Shown in pieces: positions 8,990 to 16,736 of a stretch of 36,903 nt of DNA. How positions within the stretch are numbered: position 1 is the first letter of the stretch; the number at the start of each line of letters is the position of its first letter. The DNA comes from Brevundimonas sp. (GTDB lineage: Bacteria; Pseudomonadota; Alphaproteobacteria; Caulobacterales; Caulobacteraceae). The translations under genes were made by a program, and so were the position numbers. The stretch is taken from the NCBI RefSeq assembly GCF_018608325.1, contig NZ_JABAZW010000081.1:2414-39316 (forward strand), in the 5' to 3' direction. Under the pieces are notes generated by a model, which made no database searches, was not told where the DNA came from, and saw only the letters and a program-made list of their open reading frames with translations.

Positions 8990-9354
8990 AACGGATCATC
9001 CTGACGATCGCCGTCGCCTCCCTCGCGATCGGCGGCATCGCCGTCGCCCAGACCCGCGCACCGGCCCATCACCAAGCCCGGGCTGAAGCGGAGGAAGGCG
9101 ATGAGGCCGACGAAGCCGAAGACAATGCGGCCCTTGCAGCTCGCGCGAAGCTCACGCTCGTCCAAGCCCAGGACATTGCTCTGCGGGCTCGCGCGGGAGA
9201 GGTGAAAGACCATGAGTTGGAGGCCGAACGTGGCGGCAGCGGCCTTCGCTATTCTTTCGACATCCTGAGCGGCGGCAAAACCTTCGAGGTCGGTGTCGAC
9301 GCCGAGACGGGCGCAGTCCTCGAGAACGCCGAAGAAGGACCCAATCCGGACTGA
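8986..9354 (+). CDS. Exported PepSY-domain protein
   Basis: 122 residues with a signal peptide (cleavage probably after A21) and an acidic linker rich in Glu, Asp and Ala. The C-terminal PepSY domain spans about residues 55-115: LVQAQDIALR, then GLRYSFDILSGGKTFEVGVD and AETGAV. PepSY domains bind or inhibit partner proteins in the periplasm; small ones often sit beside two-component systems and metal or redox genes. GGAG precedes the ATG by 5 bases. A strong hairpin at 9395-9424 probably ends the transcript. A second PepSY gene lies at 21641 with a different neighbourhood. Confidence 0.85.
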   Translation: MKRIILTIAVASLAIGGIAVAQTRAPAHHQARAEAEEGDEADEAEDNAALAARAKLTLVQAQDIALRARAGEVKDHELEAERGGSGLRYSFDILSGGKTFEVGVDAETGAVLENAEEGPNPD

Positions 9355-9394
9355 TACAGCTGCGTGTCGCAATGTCTCGTCGCGGTCTCAATAG

Positions 9395-9424
9395 CGGTTG
9401 GCGTCTCCTCCGAGACGCCAACCG
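9395..9424 (+). terminator. Perfect 13-bp hairpin after the PepSY gene
   Basis: Arms CGGTTGGCGTCTC and GAGACGCCAACCG pair perfectly around the loop CTCC, 41 bases after the stop codon at 9354. There is no T-tract, so it may be a Rho-assisted end or a 3'-stabilising structure rather than a classical terminator. Confidence 0.6.
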
Positions 9425-9457
9425 GTCGATCCAGTCATTGGACCCCGACCCCGCCTG

Positions 9458-9469
9458 AAGCGTAAGCTG
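9458..9469 (+). promoter_or_regulatory. Putative response-regulator site AAGCGTAAGCTG
   Basis: The 12-mer AAGCGTAAGCTG recurs at 12691 as AAGCGTAAACTG, the only difference being G/A. The first copy is about 150 bases upstream of the DUF347 gene; the second is upstream of the response-regulator gene at 12588. Inferred to be a binding site of that regulator; binding is not shown. Confidence 0.4.
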
Positions 9470-9616
9470 AGGCGAGGTGTTTCCACCCGGTCTAGCCCTG
9501 CCGGCAGCGGTCCAAGCGGAGCGTTAAAAGCCGCCTAGGGCTTTGATCGAGAGCACCGGGGGGGCGGATGCCGGGTCTAAACGCCCTGCCGACCAAGCCA
9601 CTCATGAAGGCCGATA

Positions 9617-10405
9617 ATGCAGAATCTCGACAGCAAATCAGCGATCAGCAAGGTCCCAGCCGTCACGGCCGGGTTCTGGCTGATCAAAATCCTGGCCACG
9701 ACCCTGGGCGAGACCGGCGGCGACACCGTCAGCATGTCCATGAAGCTTGGATATCTTGCCGGCACCGGGATTTTTCTCACGGTGCTGGTCGCCCTGGTCT
9801 GGGCTCAGGTCAGAGCCAAACGCTTCCACCCGTTCCTCTACTGGGCGACGATCATCGCCTCCACGACGGCAGGGACGACCCTGGCGGACTTCGCCACACG
9901 GTCGCTGGGGATCGGCTACACGGGCGGTTCGGCCCTGTTACTGGCCGCTGTCCTGACTTCGCTGGCGCTCTGGCGGCTTTCGTTGGGTTCGATTTCGTCT
10001 GATCACATCGCGACCCCCAAGGCCGAGCTCTTCTACTGGATCACGATCACCCTGTCCCAGACGTTGGGCACGGCGCTCGGCGACTGGACAGCCGATACGG
10101 GCGGCCTCGGCTATGTCGGGGCGGCGGGTGTTTTCGGCGCCCTGCTGGTACTGGTCGCTGGGCTGGCCTTGTGGACCCGCGTCAATCGCGTCCTGCTCTT
10201 CTGGGCCGCCTTTATCCTCACCCGGCCGCTCGGCGCGGTGGTCGGAGATTTTCTAGACAAGCCTCTGGATCACGGTGGATTGGCATTCAGCCGCCCGTTG
10301 GCGTCAGCGGTTCTGACCGTCGCCATCCTCGCCCTCATCCTCCTCCTCCCTCAAAAGGCTGGTCGACATCCTGGGAGCGATCAGGGGCCATCGCCCCGCG
10401 CATAA
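9617..10405 (+). CDS. DUF347-repeat membrane protein (COG4705 family)
   Basis: 262 residues, about eight membrane segments arranged as four DUF347 repeats at about 22-60, 74-118, 139-185 and 194-250. Each repeat carries a T/S-x-G-x-x-x-G/A-D box: TTLGETGGDT, TTAGTTLADF, QTLGTALGDW and RPLGAVVGDF. The regular Asp/Glu in each helix pair suggests cation handling, but the family has no firm substrate. The ATG at 9617 is preceded by GAAGG. It converges on the histidine kinase at 10542. A motif shared with the adjacent two-component promoter lies upstream (9458), so joint regulation is plausible. Confidence 0.85.
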   Translation: MQNLDSKSAISKVPAVTAGFWLIKILATTLGETGGDTVSMSMKLGYLAGTGIFLTVLVALVWAQVRAKRFHPFLYWATIIASTTAGTTLADFATRSLGIGYTGGSALLLAAVLTSLALWRLSLGSISSDHIATPKAELFYWITITLSQTLGTALGDWTADTGGLGYVGAAGVFGALLVLVAGLALWTRVNRVLLFWAAFILTRPLGAVVGDFLDKPLDHGGLAFSRPLASAVLTVAILALILLLPQKAGRHPGSDQGPSPRA

Positions 10406-10541
10406 ATGCGCTCGCTTCGTTGCTGACGAACGTCCCGGTCGGCGTTCGCTGTCACTAAGCATGTCCTCGTGCGACGGTCGCGGAGCGGCGGCGACTGGTA
10501 CGATGGCCGTCAGAAAATCGACCGCGGCCCTAGTGCTCGTC

Positions 10542-11933
10542 TCACGACGGCGAGAGAGGAATCCGCAAGGCGACGGCAAGGCCGGGGAGGCGGTTGGTGA
10601 TGGACAGCGTACCGCCATGCAAGGATGCGATGGCGGCGACCATGGACAGCCCCAGGCCAGATCCATCGGTATGGCGGCTGCGGTCAAGCCTGTAAAAGCG
10701 TCGGGTCAGGTGCTTCAACTCTTCGGCTGGTGCACCCGGGCCATCGTCTTCGACCGAGAGCTCGGCGTCAGCACCTGCCCGTGCGACCAGGACCCGTAGC
10801 GTCTGTCCCGGCGCGCCATGGGTCAGCGCGTTGTCGACGAGACTGGCGATCACCTGGGCGAGCATGGTCGGATCGCCATTCACGCGGACGTCTTGACTGA
10901 CGATCAGGGTCAGGCTCCAGCCCGCCTGATCCGCCGCCGGAAGGTAGGCGTCGACCACATCGGCGGCCACGGCGGCAAAATCGACGTCGGTGAACCGCCG
11001 ACTAGCGCCGCCCTCGATTTGGGCCAGTCTCAGCAGGGCTCCGAAGATCTCAAGCAATCGGTCGGTCTCCAGAACCGCCTCTGTAATCAGTTCGTCGCGC
11101 TCTGTTTCCTCCGCGCTTTGGGCGTCCTCGAGCGTGTTGCGCAGCCTGGTCAGCGGGGTGCGCAGATCGTGGGCGACATCCGAGGAAACCTGCCTCAACG
11201 CTTCCATGGCGGCCTCGAGCCGTTCGAGCATCGCGTTCAAGGTGTCGGCGAGATCGTCGAACTCGAGCCCGATGCCCAGTGACGGCAGACGCTCGGAGAG
11301 GTCGCCGCTCATCACCCGTTCGGCGGCTTCTGTGACGCTCTTCAAGCGCCGCAAGAGCACGGCGCCGGCGGCGATGCCGCACAACAAGGCCAGAAGCACG
11401 AGAGCGACCCCGCCCCAGAGCGCCAGGCGATGCAGCCACTGGCGCAGTTCGGCCAGGGCGTAGGTATCGCGTCCCACGGCGATGAAGGTGCCGTCCCGCG
11501 CGCGCGCGGTCAGCACGATGACTTCGATCCGGTCACTTTCGACGTCGTCTTCCTTGGCGTCCACAGGCAGATGGATGCTCGCTACGCCTTTGATGCGTTC
11601 GACCGCGTCCGGAAGTCCGGCGCTCAGCCGATCGCCGCCGGGGGTGACGACCAGATAGCTGAACCGTTCGGGCTGGCCGCCCGAGACATGTTCGCGAAGC
11701 GACGCCACGAGGGCTGCGCCGCCCTCGGCATTGGCATCCGCGATCAGCACAGAGACCTGGTCGCGCAGCGCATCGCGGGCTGTCTCCTCGGCGAAGCGAC
11801 CGACAGCAATATCGAGCACCAACAACAGCAGTCCGGTCCCGAGACCGAAAACAAGCGCGAAGAGAAGGGCCAGACGAACGCTGGTGGTCTGCCACAGACC
11901 GGCCGGGCCCCTACTCCGGTTCGTCAAGGACAT
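10542..11933 (-). CDS. Sensor histidine kinase of OmpR-type system
   Basis: 463 residues from the ATG at 11933; a TTG two codons upstream is possible. Two membrane segments (about 20-42 and 172-195) bracket a periplasmic sensor of ~130 residues. HAMP follows, then HisKA with phospho-acceptor H255 in DVAHDLRTPL, the N box VDNALTHGA, the G1 box DDGPGAP, and FYRLDRS plus GSGLGLS. All catalytic boxes are intact. The start overlaps the end of the response-regulator gene by 23 bases, so translation is coupled. The ligand is unknown; metal or envelope stress is inferred from neighbours. It resembles CzcS/CusS/QseC-type kinases in layout. Confidence 0.93.
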   Translation of the reverse strand: MSLTNRSRGPAGLWQTTSVRLALLFALVFGLGTGLLLLVLDIAVGRFAEETARDALRDQVSVLIADANAEGGAALVASLREHVSGGQPERFSYLVVTPGGDRLSAGLPDAVERIKGVASIHLPVDAKEDDVESDRIEVIVLTARARDGTFIAVGRDTYALAELRQWLHRLALWGGVALVLLALLCGIAAGAVLLRRLKSVTEAAERVMSGDLSERLPSLGIGLEFDDLADTLNAMLERLEAAMEALRQVSSDVAHDLRTPLTRLRNTLEDAQSAEETERDELITEAVLETDRLLEIFGALLRLAQIEGGASRRFTDVDFAAVAADVVDAYLPAADQAGWSLTLIVSQDVRVNGDPTMLAQVIASLVDNALTHGAPGQTLRVLVARAGADAELSVEDDGPGAPAEELKHLTRRFYRLDRSRHTDGSGLGLSMVAAIASLHGGTLSITNRLPGLAVALRIPLSPS

Positions 11934-12588
11934 AGCCAACGCCGCGCAACGTCCGGATCAACTCCACGTCGAAGCCTCGATCGACCTTGGAGCGCAAGCG
12001 GCTGACATGGGCATCGACGATATTGGTTCGGGGATCAAAATGGAATCCCCACAGGCTCTCCAGCAGCATGGTCCGGGTGACGGTCTCGCCGATGCGCCGC
12101 GCTAGGAACTCCAGCAACTTGTATTCCTGCGGGGTAAGTTCGATCCGTTTGCCAGCGCGGATCACCCGGCGGCGACGGGTGTCGATGACCAGATCTGCGA
12201 GGGCGATCGTCTCGCTCAGCCCGGACAACGGTGGCCGACGCACCAGGGCATTCAGGCGCGCGAGCAACTCGCTGAAGGCGAACGGTTTGACCAGATAGTC
12301 GTCGGCCCCGCCTTCGAGACCTGCGACACGGTCCTCGACCGAGCCGAGAGCGGTCAGGACGAGGACCGGGGCAGCGACCCCTTCGCTGCGCAAAAGGGCA
12401 ATGGCGTCGAGCCCGTTCAACCCCGGCAACATCCGATCCATGACGAGAACATCGTAGGCCCCGGCCATGCCCATCTGGACGCTCTCATTGCCCGAGCGGG
12501 CGACGTCGACCGTGTGGCCGGTCTCGGCCAGGCCCCGGGCGATGAAGCCCGCCGTGCGTTCGTCGTCCTCAACGACCAGCACCTTCAT
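11911..12588 (-). CDS. OmpR/PhoB-family response regulator
   Basis: 225 residues. Receiver domain 1-~115 with the acidic pair D8/D9, phospho-acceptor D51 (VMDRMLPG) and the conserved Lys in VKPFAFSELLARL. The winged-helix DNA-binding domain at ~125-222 has LTPQEYKLLEFL and VDAHVSRLRSK. Its closest layouts are CzcR, CopR and QseB. First gene of a minus-strand pair with the kinase at 11933. The 12-mer AAGCGTAAACTG about 100 bases upstream, repeated before the DUF347 gene, is a candidate autoregulatory site. Confidence 0.95.
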   Translation of the reverse strand: MKVLVVEDDERTAGFIARGLAETGHTVDVARSGNESVQMGMAGAYDVLVMDRMLPGLNGLDAIALLRSEGVAAPVLVLTALGSVEDRVAGLEGGADDYLVKPFAFSELLARLNALVRRPPLSGLSETIALADLVIDTRRRRVIRAGKRIELTPQEYKLLEFLARRIGETVTRTMLLESLWGFHFDPRTNIVDAHVSRLRSKVDRGFDVELIRTLRGVGYVLDEPE

Positions 12589-12935
12589 GACACGACGCCA
12601 GGGTTCATGTCGGCCACATGATCACGATGCAGGGTCGGTCGCCAGTCCGACGCCGCTATTGCCGTCCCGAATTAACCCGCCCGTCAGACTAAGCGTAAAC
12701 TGCGCGACCTAGAACGGTGGCAGACCACGAGAGAATGCCGCTTGCCCTTCGGCGCCACTACGATTGCCCCCAACGCCGTGCTTGTTTGCAGGCGCGACGA
12801 TCCGTCGATCGGCGACGCATCCACATCGGCGCAGATCCATGGATTCGCGCCCGCTTGGGTCAGACGGGTTCTGTCCTGGGTCTGGCTCTGTCGGTACAGG
12901 ATTCCACCCCCAAAACTCGTGATAGATGCAGCCAG
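12589..12935. other. Divergent intergenic region, 347 bases
   Basis: Lies between the response regulator (minus) and the DedA gene (plus) and must hold both promoters. It contains CGTCAG at 12682 and the shared 12-mer at 12691. Frames that cross it are extensions of neighbouring genes without protein character. No RNA gene was recognised. Confidence 0.5.
12691..12702 (+). promoter_or_regulatory. Putative response-regulator site AAGCGTAAACTG
   Basis: Second copy of the 12-mer found at 9458. It lies 103 bases upstream of the response-regulator start (12588) and 234 bases upstream of DedA. CGTCAG precedes it at 12682. The assignment to the local regulator is inference from position. Confidence 0.4.
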
Positions 12936-13556
12936 ATGTTCGATCTGATCGTCGGCATCATCGCCGCCACCGGTGTTTTGGGCGTCGCCGTCCTGATGTT
13001 CGCGGAGAACATCTTCCCTCCGTTGCCGTCCGAGGTGATCATGCCGCTCGCCGGGTTCGCCGCCGCGCGAGGCGACATCGACTTCGTTTTTCTGGTCATC
13101 GCCGGGACCGCCGGAGCGGTTCTCGGCGCCTGGGTTTGGTACGAGATCGGGGGTCGGGTCGGCCTGGAACGGCTGCGACGCTGGTCTGCGTCGCACGGCC
13201 GTTGGTTGACGCTGGCGCCGGACGAGGTCGATCGGATAGCCGGTCTGTTCACGCGGTCTGGGGCTCTGACGGTGTTCCTCGGCCGCCTCCTGCCCACGGT
13301 TCGCACATTCATCTCGATACCGGCGGGCGTGACCCGGATGCCGCTTGCCGACTTTCTGGTCTGGACCTCGGCCGGCACCGCCCTCTTCACCTTCACCCTT
13401 GCGTATGCGGGTTATCGGCTTGAAGCCCACTACGATCGCGTGGAGGCTTGGTTGAACCCTTTGACCACTGGGGTTCTGGCCTTCGCTGTCCTGGGCTATC
13501 TCTATCGGCTTGTGACCTTTAGGCCGCGCCCTGGCGCAGGGGTGCACGATGGTTGA
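12936..13556 (+). CDS. DedA-family membrane protein
   Basis: 206 residues from the ATG at 12936, selected because family homology begins at MFDLI; an upstream in-frame ATG at 12717 would add a non-hydrophobic Arg-rich extension. The DedA/SNARE-associated signatures are present: ENIFPPLPSEVIMPLAGF, then FLGRLLPTVRTFISIPAG with its conserved Arg and Pro. Four to five membrane segments. DedA proteins are proton-coupled, several act as lipid-carrier flippases (undecaprenyl phosphate), and they affect envelope integrity and resistance to cationic agents. It is divergent from the two-component pair and may belong to its regulon. Confidence 0.9.
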   Translation: MFDLIVGIIAATGVLGVAVLMFAENIFPPLPSEVIMPLAGFAAARGDIDFVFLVIAGTAGAVLGAWVWYEIGGRVGLERLRRWSASHGRWLTLAPDEVDRIAGLFTRSGALTVFLGRLLPTVRTFISIPAGVTRMPLADFLVWTSAGTALFTFTLAYAGYRLEAHYDRVEAWLNPLTTGVLAFAVLGYLYRLVTFRPRPGAGVHDG

Positions 13557-13903
13557 GCTCTCCTCTTTCTGCGAGGGTAGGGTGCGAGCTGAACCGATTG
13601 GTGGTCGTCCGTCCGGATCGCCGGCCACGGAGAGAGACGGGGGTGCACCTCGGCCTCATCCCCTCTTCGACCGCGTCGTGGCGCGTTGTGGCGGTGGGTG
13701 CAGGAGCCGCCCCCACCACGGTGACAGGTCGACACCGACGGCGTCCTTCAAACGCAATCTCAACGAAAGCCTCGCTGGACTGTCTCTTCCCGAGGCGGCA
13801 GGCCGACCCACGAAGCCCTTGTAAACATGCCGACGCCATTGACTCGCCCTTTCACCACTATCCGGCGTCTGATTGATGTGCGCCGACTGCCCGGAATCTG
13901 ACC
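13557..13903. other. 347-base stretch without a recognised gene
   Basis: Both strands hold short Arg-rich frames without family resemblance. No IS ends, tRNA or clear terminator was seen. It probably contains the promoter of the methyltransferase-like gene at 13904. Confidence 0.4.
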
Positions 13904-14527
13904 ATGTCGGAAGACAAGAACGCCGCCATTCAGCGCATGCAGTTGATCCGCAAGGTCGTGCTTTTCGTTCTGATCATCGCCGTGGTCATCCTGGCTGCCT
14001 TCAGCCGGACCCTGAGGGGTGAGACGCCGTTTCACGAGGGCCTGGAGACTGTCGGCCTGATCCTGATCGGCGTCGCCATCGTCGGGCGGGGCTGGTGCTC
14101 TCTCTATATCGGAGGGCGCAAGAAGGCCGAGATCGTGGATCGTGGACCCTATTCCATCACCCGAAATCCCCTCTATGTCTTCAGTTTCGTCGGCGCCTTC
14201 GGGATCGGCGCCCAGACGGGCAGCATCGTTTTGGCCGTTCTGTTTCTGCTGATCGCCGTCGCGGTCTTCTGGGCGACCGTGAAGAGCGAGGAGGCCTGGC
14301 TGCTCGACGCCTTCGGAGCGCCCTATGCGGCCTACCTCGATCGCACGCCTCGTTTCTGGCCAGACGTCTCGAAGTGGCGGGACGCCGAGACCCTCGAAGT
14401 CCGCCCCATCTTTTTTCTGGTCACCCTCAGGGATGGCCTGGTCTTTCTGTTAGCGATCCCGATCTTCGAGCTGATCGAACACGCCCAGACGAGCGGCTGG
14501 ATCCAGACGGTGTTCACACTGCCCTGA
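13904..14527 (+). CDS. Isoprenylcysteine-methyltransferase-like integral membrane enzyme (long paralogue A)
   Basis: 207 residues. The ICMT/phospholipid-methyltransferase core is clear: GRGWCSLYIGGRKKAEIV, then DRGPYSITRNPLYVFSF (the RNPLY/SHPNY-type cofactor box), EEAWL and RTPRFWP. Four to five membrane segments. A C-terminal hydrophobic extension of about 45 residues ends in a conserved TLP. Bacterial members methylate small or lipid substrates at the membrane with SAM; the substrate here is unknown. A clear paralogue (205 residues, same ends) lies at 28836-29453 on the other strand. Preceded by GGAAT and an ATG at 13904. Confidence 0.85.
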   Translation: MSEDKNAAIQRMQLIRKVVLFVLIIAVVILAAFSRTLRGETPFHEGLETVGLILIGVAIVGRGWCSLYIGGRKKAEIVDRGPYSITRNPLYVFSFVGAFGIGAQTGSIVLAVLFLLIAVAVFWATVKSEEAWLLDAFGAPYAAYLDRTPRFWPDVSKWRDAETLEVRPIFFLVTLRDGLVFLLAIPIFELIEHAQTSGWIQTVFTLP

Positions 14528-14667
14528 GCCAGGCGCCGCGAACTCGCTGGACCGCCTAGAACCAAAAAGCCGCTTGGCTGGTGGACGGGGGCGTCGCACC
14601 AGAGTTGCCGAGCTCACCGAGCAGGACCCGCGCCTGCTGACACGACAGGAAGGCCCCGAGCGGTCTC

Positions 14668-15177
14668 CTATCCCGGCTGCGCTCCGGCGGTTGCCGCCGA
14701 AAGAGCGCGGGCTTCGCTGCGTATGCGCACCCACATCATCGCTGCGTTGAGAAGGCTGAACACGATCGCATAGCCGACCAGTCCGAAGGCCACCGGCAGG
14801 ACCGCGATCTCGAGGGCGACCACGACATAGTTGGGATGGGAGACGAAGCGATAAGGCCCCCGAGTGACCAGCGGCGCGCCTGGCAAAGTGATGATCCGGG
14901 TCGTCCAGCGGGACCCGAGGGTGGCGATCACCCAGACCCGGCCTGCCTGGAGCAGAACGAAGACGGCGAGCAGGGCAAGGTTGACCGGCCTGTCCCACGC
15001 GAACGCCCACAGCCCCAGGAGCCAGGCCCCGTGCAGGAGGACGATGAAGACGTAGTGGTCCGCGCCCGTCTCGACGGCGCCCTGGGCGCGCAGACGGCGA
15101 GTGTTATACTCGGCCAGAACCAGTTCACCGAGCCGCTGCGCAGTCACCAGGGCGAGGATGACGATGGACAGCATCAT
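14668..15177 (-). CDS. Isoprenylcysteine-methyltransferase-like enzyme paired with type III PKS (SrsB-like)
   Basis: 169 residues, four to five membrane segments. The C-terminal ICMT box is TRGPYRFVSHPNYVVVALE, followed by an Arg-rich helix IRSEARAL. Its ATG at 15177 overlaps the TGA of the polyketide synthase gene (ATGA), so the two are translationally coupled. Small ICMT homologues next to type III PKS genes, such as Streptomyces griseus SrsB and Bacillus BpsB, methylate the phenolic hydroxyl of alkylresorcinols or alkylpyrones. That role is inferred here. It lacks the C-terminal extension of the two other ICMT-like proteins in the window. Confidence 0.85.
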   Translation of the reverse strand: MMLSIVILALVTAQRLGELVLAEYNTRRLRAQGAVETGADHYVFIVLLHGAWLLGLWAFAWDRPVNLALLAVFVLLQAGRVWVIATLGSRWTTRIITLPGAPLVTRGPYRFVSHPNYVVVALEIAVLPVAFGLVGYAIVFSLLNAAMMWVRIRSEARALSAATAGAQPG

Positions 15178-16247
15178 GCCGCCGACCTCAGAGTTACGGT
15201 GCTCAGGGTGAAACCTGGCCCCAGGGCGGTCACGACCGACCGGTTCGGCAGACCCTGCCGTCTCGCGCGGTCGAGGACATAGAGGACAGTGGGCGCGGAC
15301 ATGTTGCCGTGGTCGGCCAAAACCTCCCGTTCGTGATCCAGACTGCCCTGATCGAGGGACAGGGATCCCTCCAGGGCGTCGATGACCTTCATTCCGCCCG
15401 GGTGACAGATGAAACGATCGACATCCTCAAGCTCCAGGCCCTGCCGTTCGAGCATCCCGACCATCGCCGGTCGAAGGTTGTCGCGGGCGAACGGAGGAAT
15501 CGCGCGGTCGATGATCACGCCCAGACCGGTCGGGTCGACGCGCCAGCCCATGACGTCCAGACTTCCAGGCCAGGTGTGTTCGCCCGCCGCCTCGATCGAA
15601 GCGAAGCCCGCCTCGCCGCAGCGAACCACACAAGCGGCCGACCCGTCGCCGAACAGCGCCGTCGCAACGATGTCCGCCTTGGTCAGATCCTCCATCCGGA
15701 ATGAAAGGGTGCAGAGCTCGACCACGACCATCAGGATCACGGCGCCCGGCGAGGCCTGGGCCAGCCTTCCCGCAAGGGCGAGACCCGTCGCTCCGCCGGC
15801 GCAGCCGAGGCCGAAGACCGGGACCCGCGCTGCATCCGAGCGAAATCCCATCCGGGCCATGGCGCGGGCCTCAAGGCTGGGCGTGGCGATGCCCGTCGAC
15901 GAGACCGTGATGATCACGTCAACATCGCACCCCTTCAGGCCTGCTTGATCGAGAGCCGCTTCGGCGGCGCGGGCGAACATGCCGACCGCGATGTCGAGAT
16001 AGGCCTGGGTCCGTTCCGGCCAACCCCGTGGAGTGAGATACCAATCCAGGGGCATGGCCGATTGGCGCGTCCTGATCCCCGCCGTGTCGAACACGGGCAG
16101 CATCCGGTCGATTCCGGGAAACCGGTCTCTAAACAGCGCCTGAGCGACCCGGACGACGTCCGTCTGGGTCATGACATTCGGCGCGTCTGCGGTCGCGATG
16201 GAGAGAATTTTGGCGGAAGCAGGCATCAGGTTCGCTCCGGTCGGCAT
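15174..16247 (-). CDS. Type III polyketide synthase (alkylresorcinol/alkylpyrone type)
   Basis: 357 residues, the normal length of the chalcone-synthase superfamily. The catalytic triad is intact: C149 in FGLGCAGGA, H282 in ICHPGG and N315 in DHGNMSAPT. The enzyme condenses an acyl starter with malonyl-CoA units without a carrier protein. Bacterial members next to ICMT-like genes (SrsA, BpsA) use long-chain acyl starters to make alkylresorcinols or alkylpyrones for membranes; this product is inferred. A later ATG at M8 is possible. The hydroxylase SrsC is not present. Overlap with the methyltransferase indicates one transcript. Confidence 0.95.
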   Translation of the reverse strand: MPTGANLMPASAKILSIATADAPNVMTQTDVVRVAQALFRDRFPGIDRMLPVFDTAGIRTRQSAMPLDWYLTPRGWPERTQAYLDIAVGMFARAAEAALDQAGLKGCDVDVIITVSSTGIATPSLEARAMARMGFRSDAARVPVFGLGCAGGATGLALAGRLAQASPGAVILMVVVELCTLSFRMEDLTKADIVATALFGDGSAACVVRCGEAGFASIEAAGEHTWPGSLDVMGWRVDPTGLGVIIDRAIPPFARDNLRPAMVGMLERQGLELEDVDRFICHPGGMKVIDALEGSLSLDQGSLDHEREVLADHGNMSAPTVLYVLDRARRQGLPNRSVVTALGPGFTLSTVTLRSAA

Positions 16248-16310
16248 CGGTTGCGACCCGAACCCTAATCGCGCGAACGCTCTATAGTTCCGAAAAGGCT
16301 TATAAAACAG

Positions 16311-16538
16311 CTAGATAAGAATTGGTATCACTCGCAGCGCAGCCAGAAGCGGAAGCATATCCTTCGAGGATGAGGCACGAAACAGCCCCCAAGATGGGCG
16401 GTTGGCCTGCCTCTCGACCGGTTCATTCTCGACCGCTATCTCGCCAGCGCCGGTCAGAATGAGACGTCGTCGGGTCTCAAACGCCGTAACCCGCAAGGTG
16501 GACCGGAGCGATGGCCACGGCCTCACGTCTCTTTTCAC
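16311..16538 (-). CDS. Doubtful small protein coupled to DUF1289 gene
   Basis: 75 codons from a GTG at 16538 that overlaps the DUF1289 stop codon (GTGA). It is basic at the start and has no recognised motif or hydrophobic segment. The stop-start overlap is the only argument for it; the frame could be chance in high-GC DNA. Confidence 0.2.
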   Translation of the reverse strand: MKRDVRPWPSLRSTLRVTAFETRRRLILTGAGEIAVENEPVERQANRPSWGLFRASSSKDMLPLLAALRVIPILI

Positions 16539-16729
16539 ACCGTCGGTTTCGGTGTGAGGTTGGCTGAAAGCCTGGCGAGACGACGTGGCAGATCGCGTTC
16601 GATGGTTCTCTTCTGATAGGGACTAAGCTTGCGCCAGCCCGCTATCTCCGGCCGCGTCCGACCACATCCTTCGCACTGACCCGAGCGGCCGTCGAAGGTG
16701 CAGATATCGATGCAGGGTGTGCCGGTCAT
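16535..16729 (-). CDS. DUF1289 small cysteine protein
   Basis: 64 residues from the ATG at 16729; a TTG immediately upstream gives one more residue. The DUF1289 pattern is complete: PCIDICTFD, then CEGCGRTRPEIAGW with four cysteines in C-x3-C and C-x2-C spacing, then an Arg/Lys-rich helix LSPYQKRTI. The cysteines probably bind a metal or Fe-S centre; the function of the family is unknown. It starts 7 bases after the exporter stop codon, so it is the third gene of the CsoR/RcnR-RcnA-DUF1289 operon. No strong Shine-Dalgarno, which fits coupled translation. Confidence 0.85.
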   Translation of the reverse strand: MTGTPCIDICTFDGRSGQCEGCGRTRPEIAGWRKLSPYQKRTIERDLPRRLARLSANLTPKPTV

Positions 16730-16736
16730 CAAGGAA

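Noticed and set aside
12717..12935. N-terminal extension of the DedA protein from an upstream ATG
   Set aside because: The added 73 residues are Arg-rich, lack membrane character and are not part of the family; the ATG at 12936 fits the family start.
16270..16291. GGAAC on the minus strand upstream of the PKS gene as a general-stress (EcfG) promoter
   Set aside because: No CGTT at 16-17 bases spacing; only an unsuitable CGTT at 7 bases.
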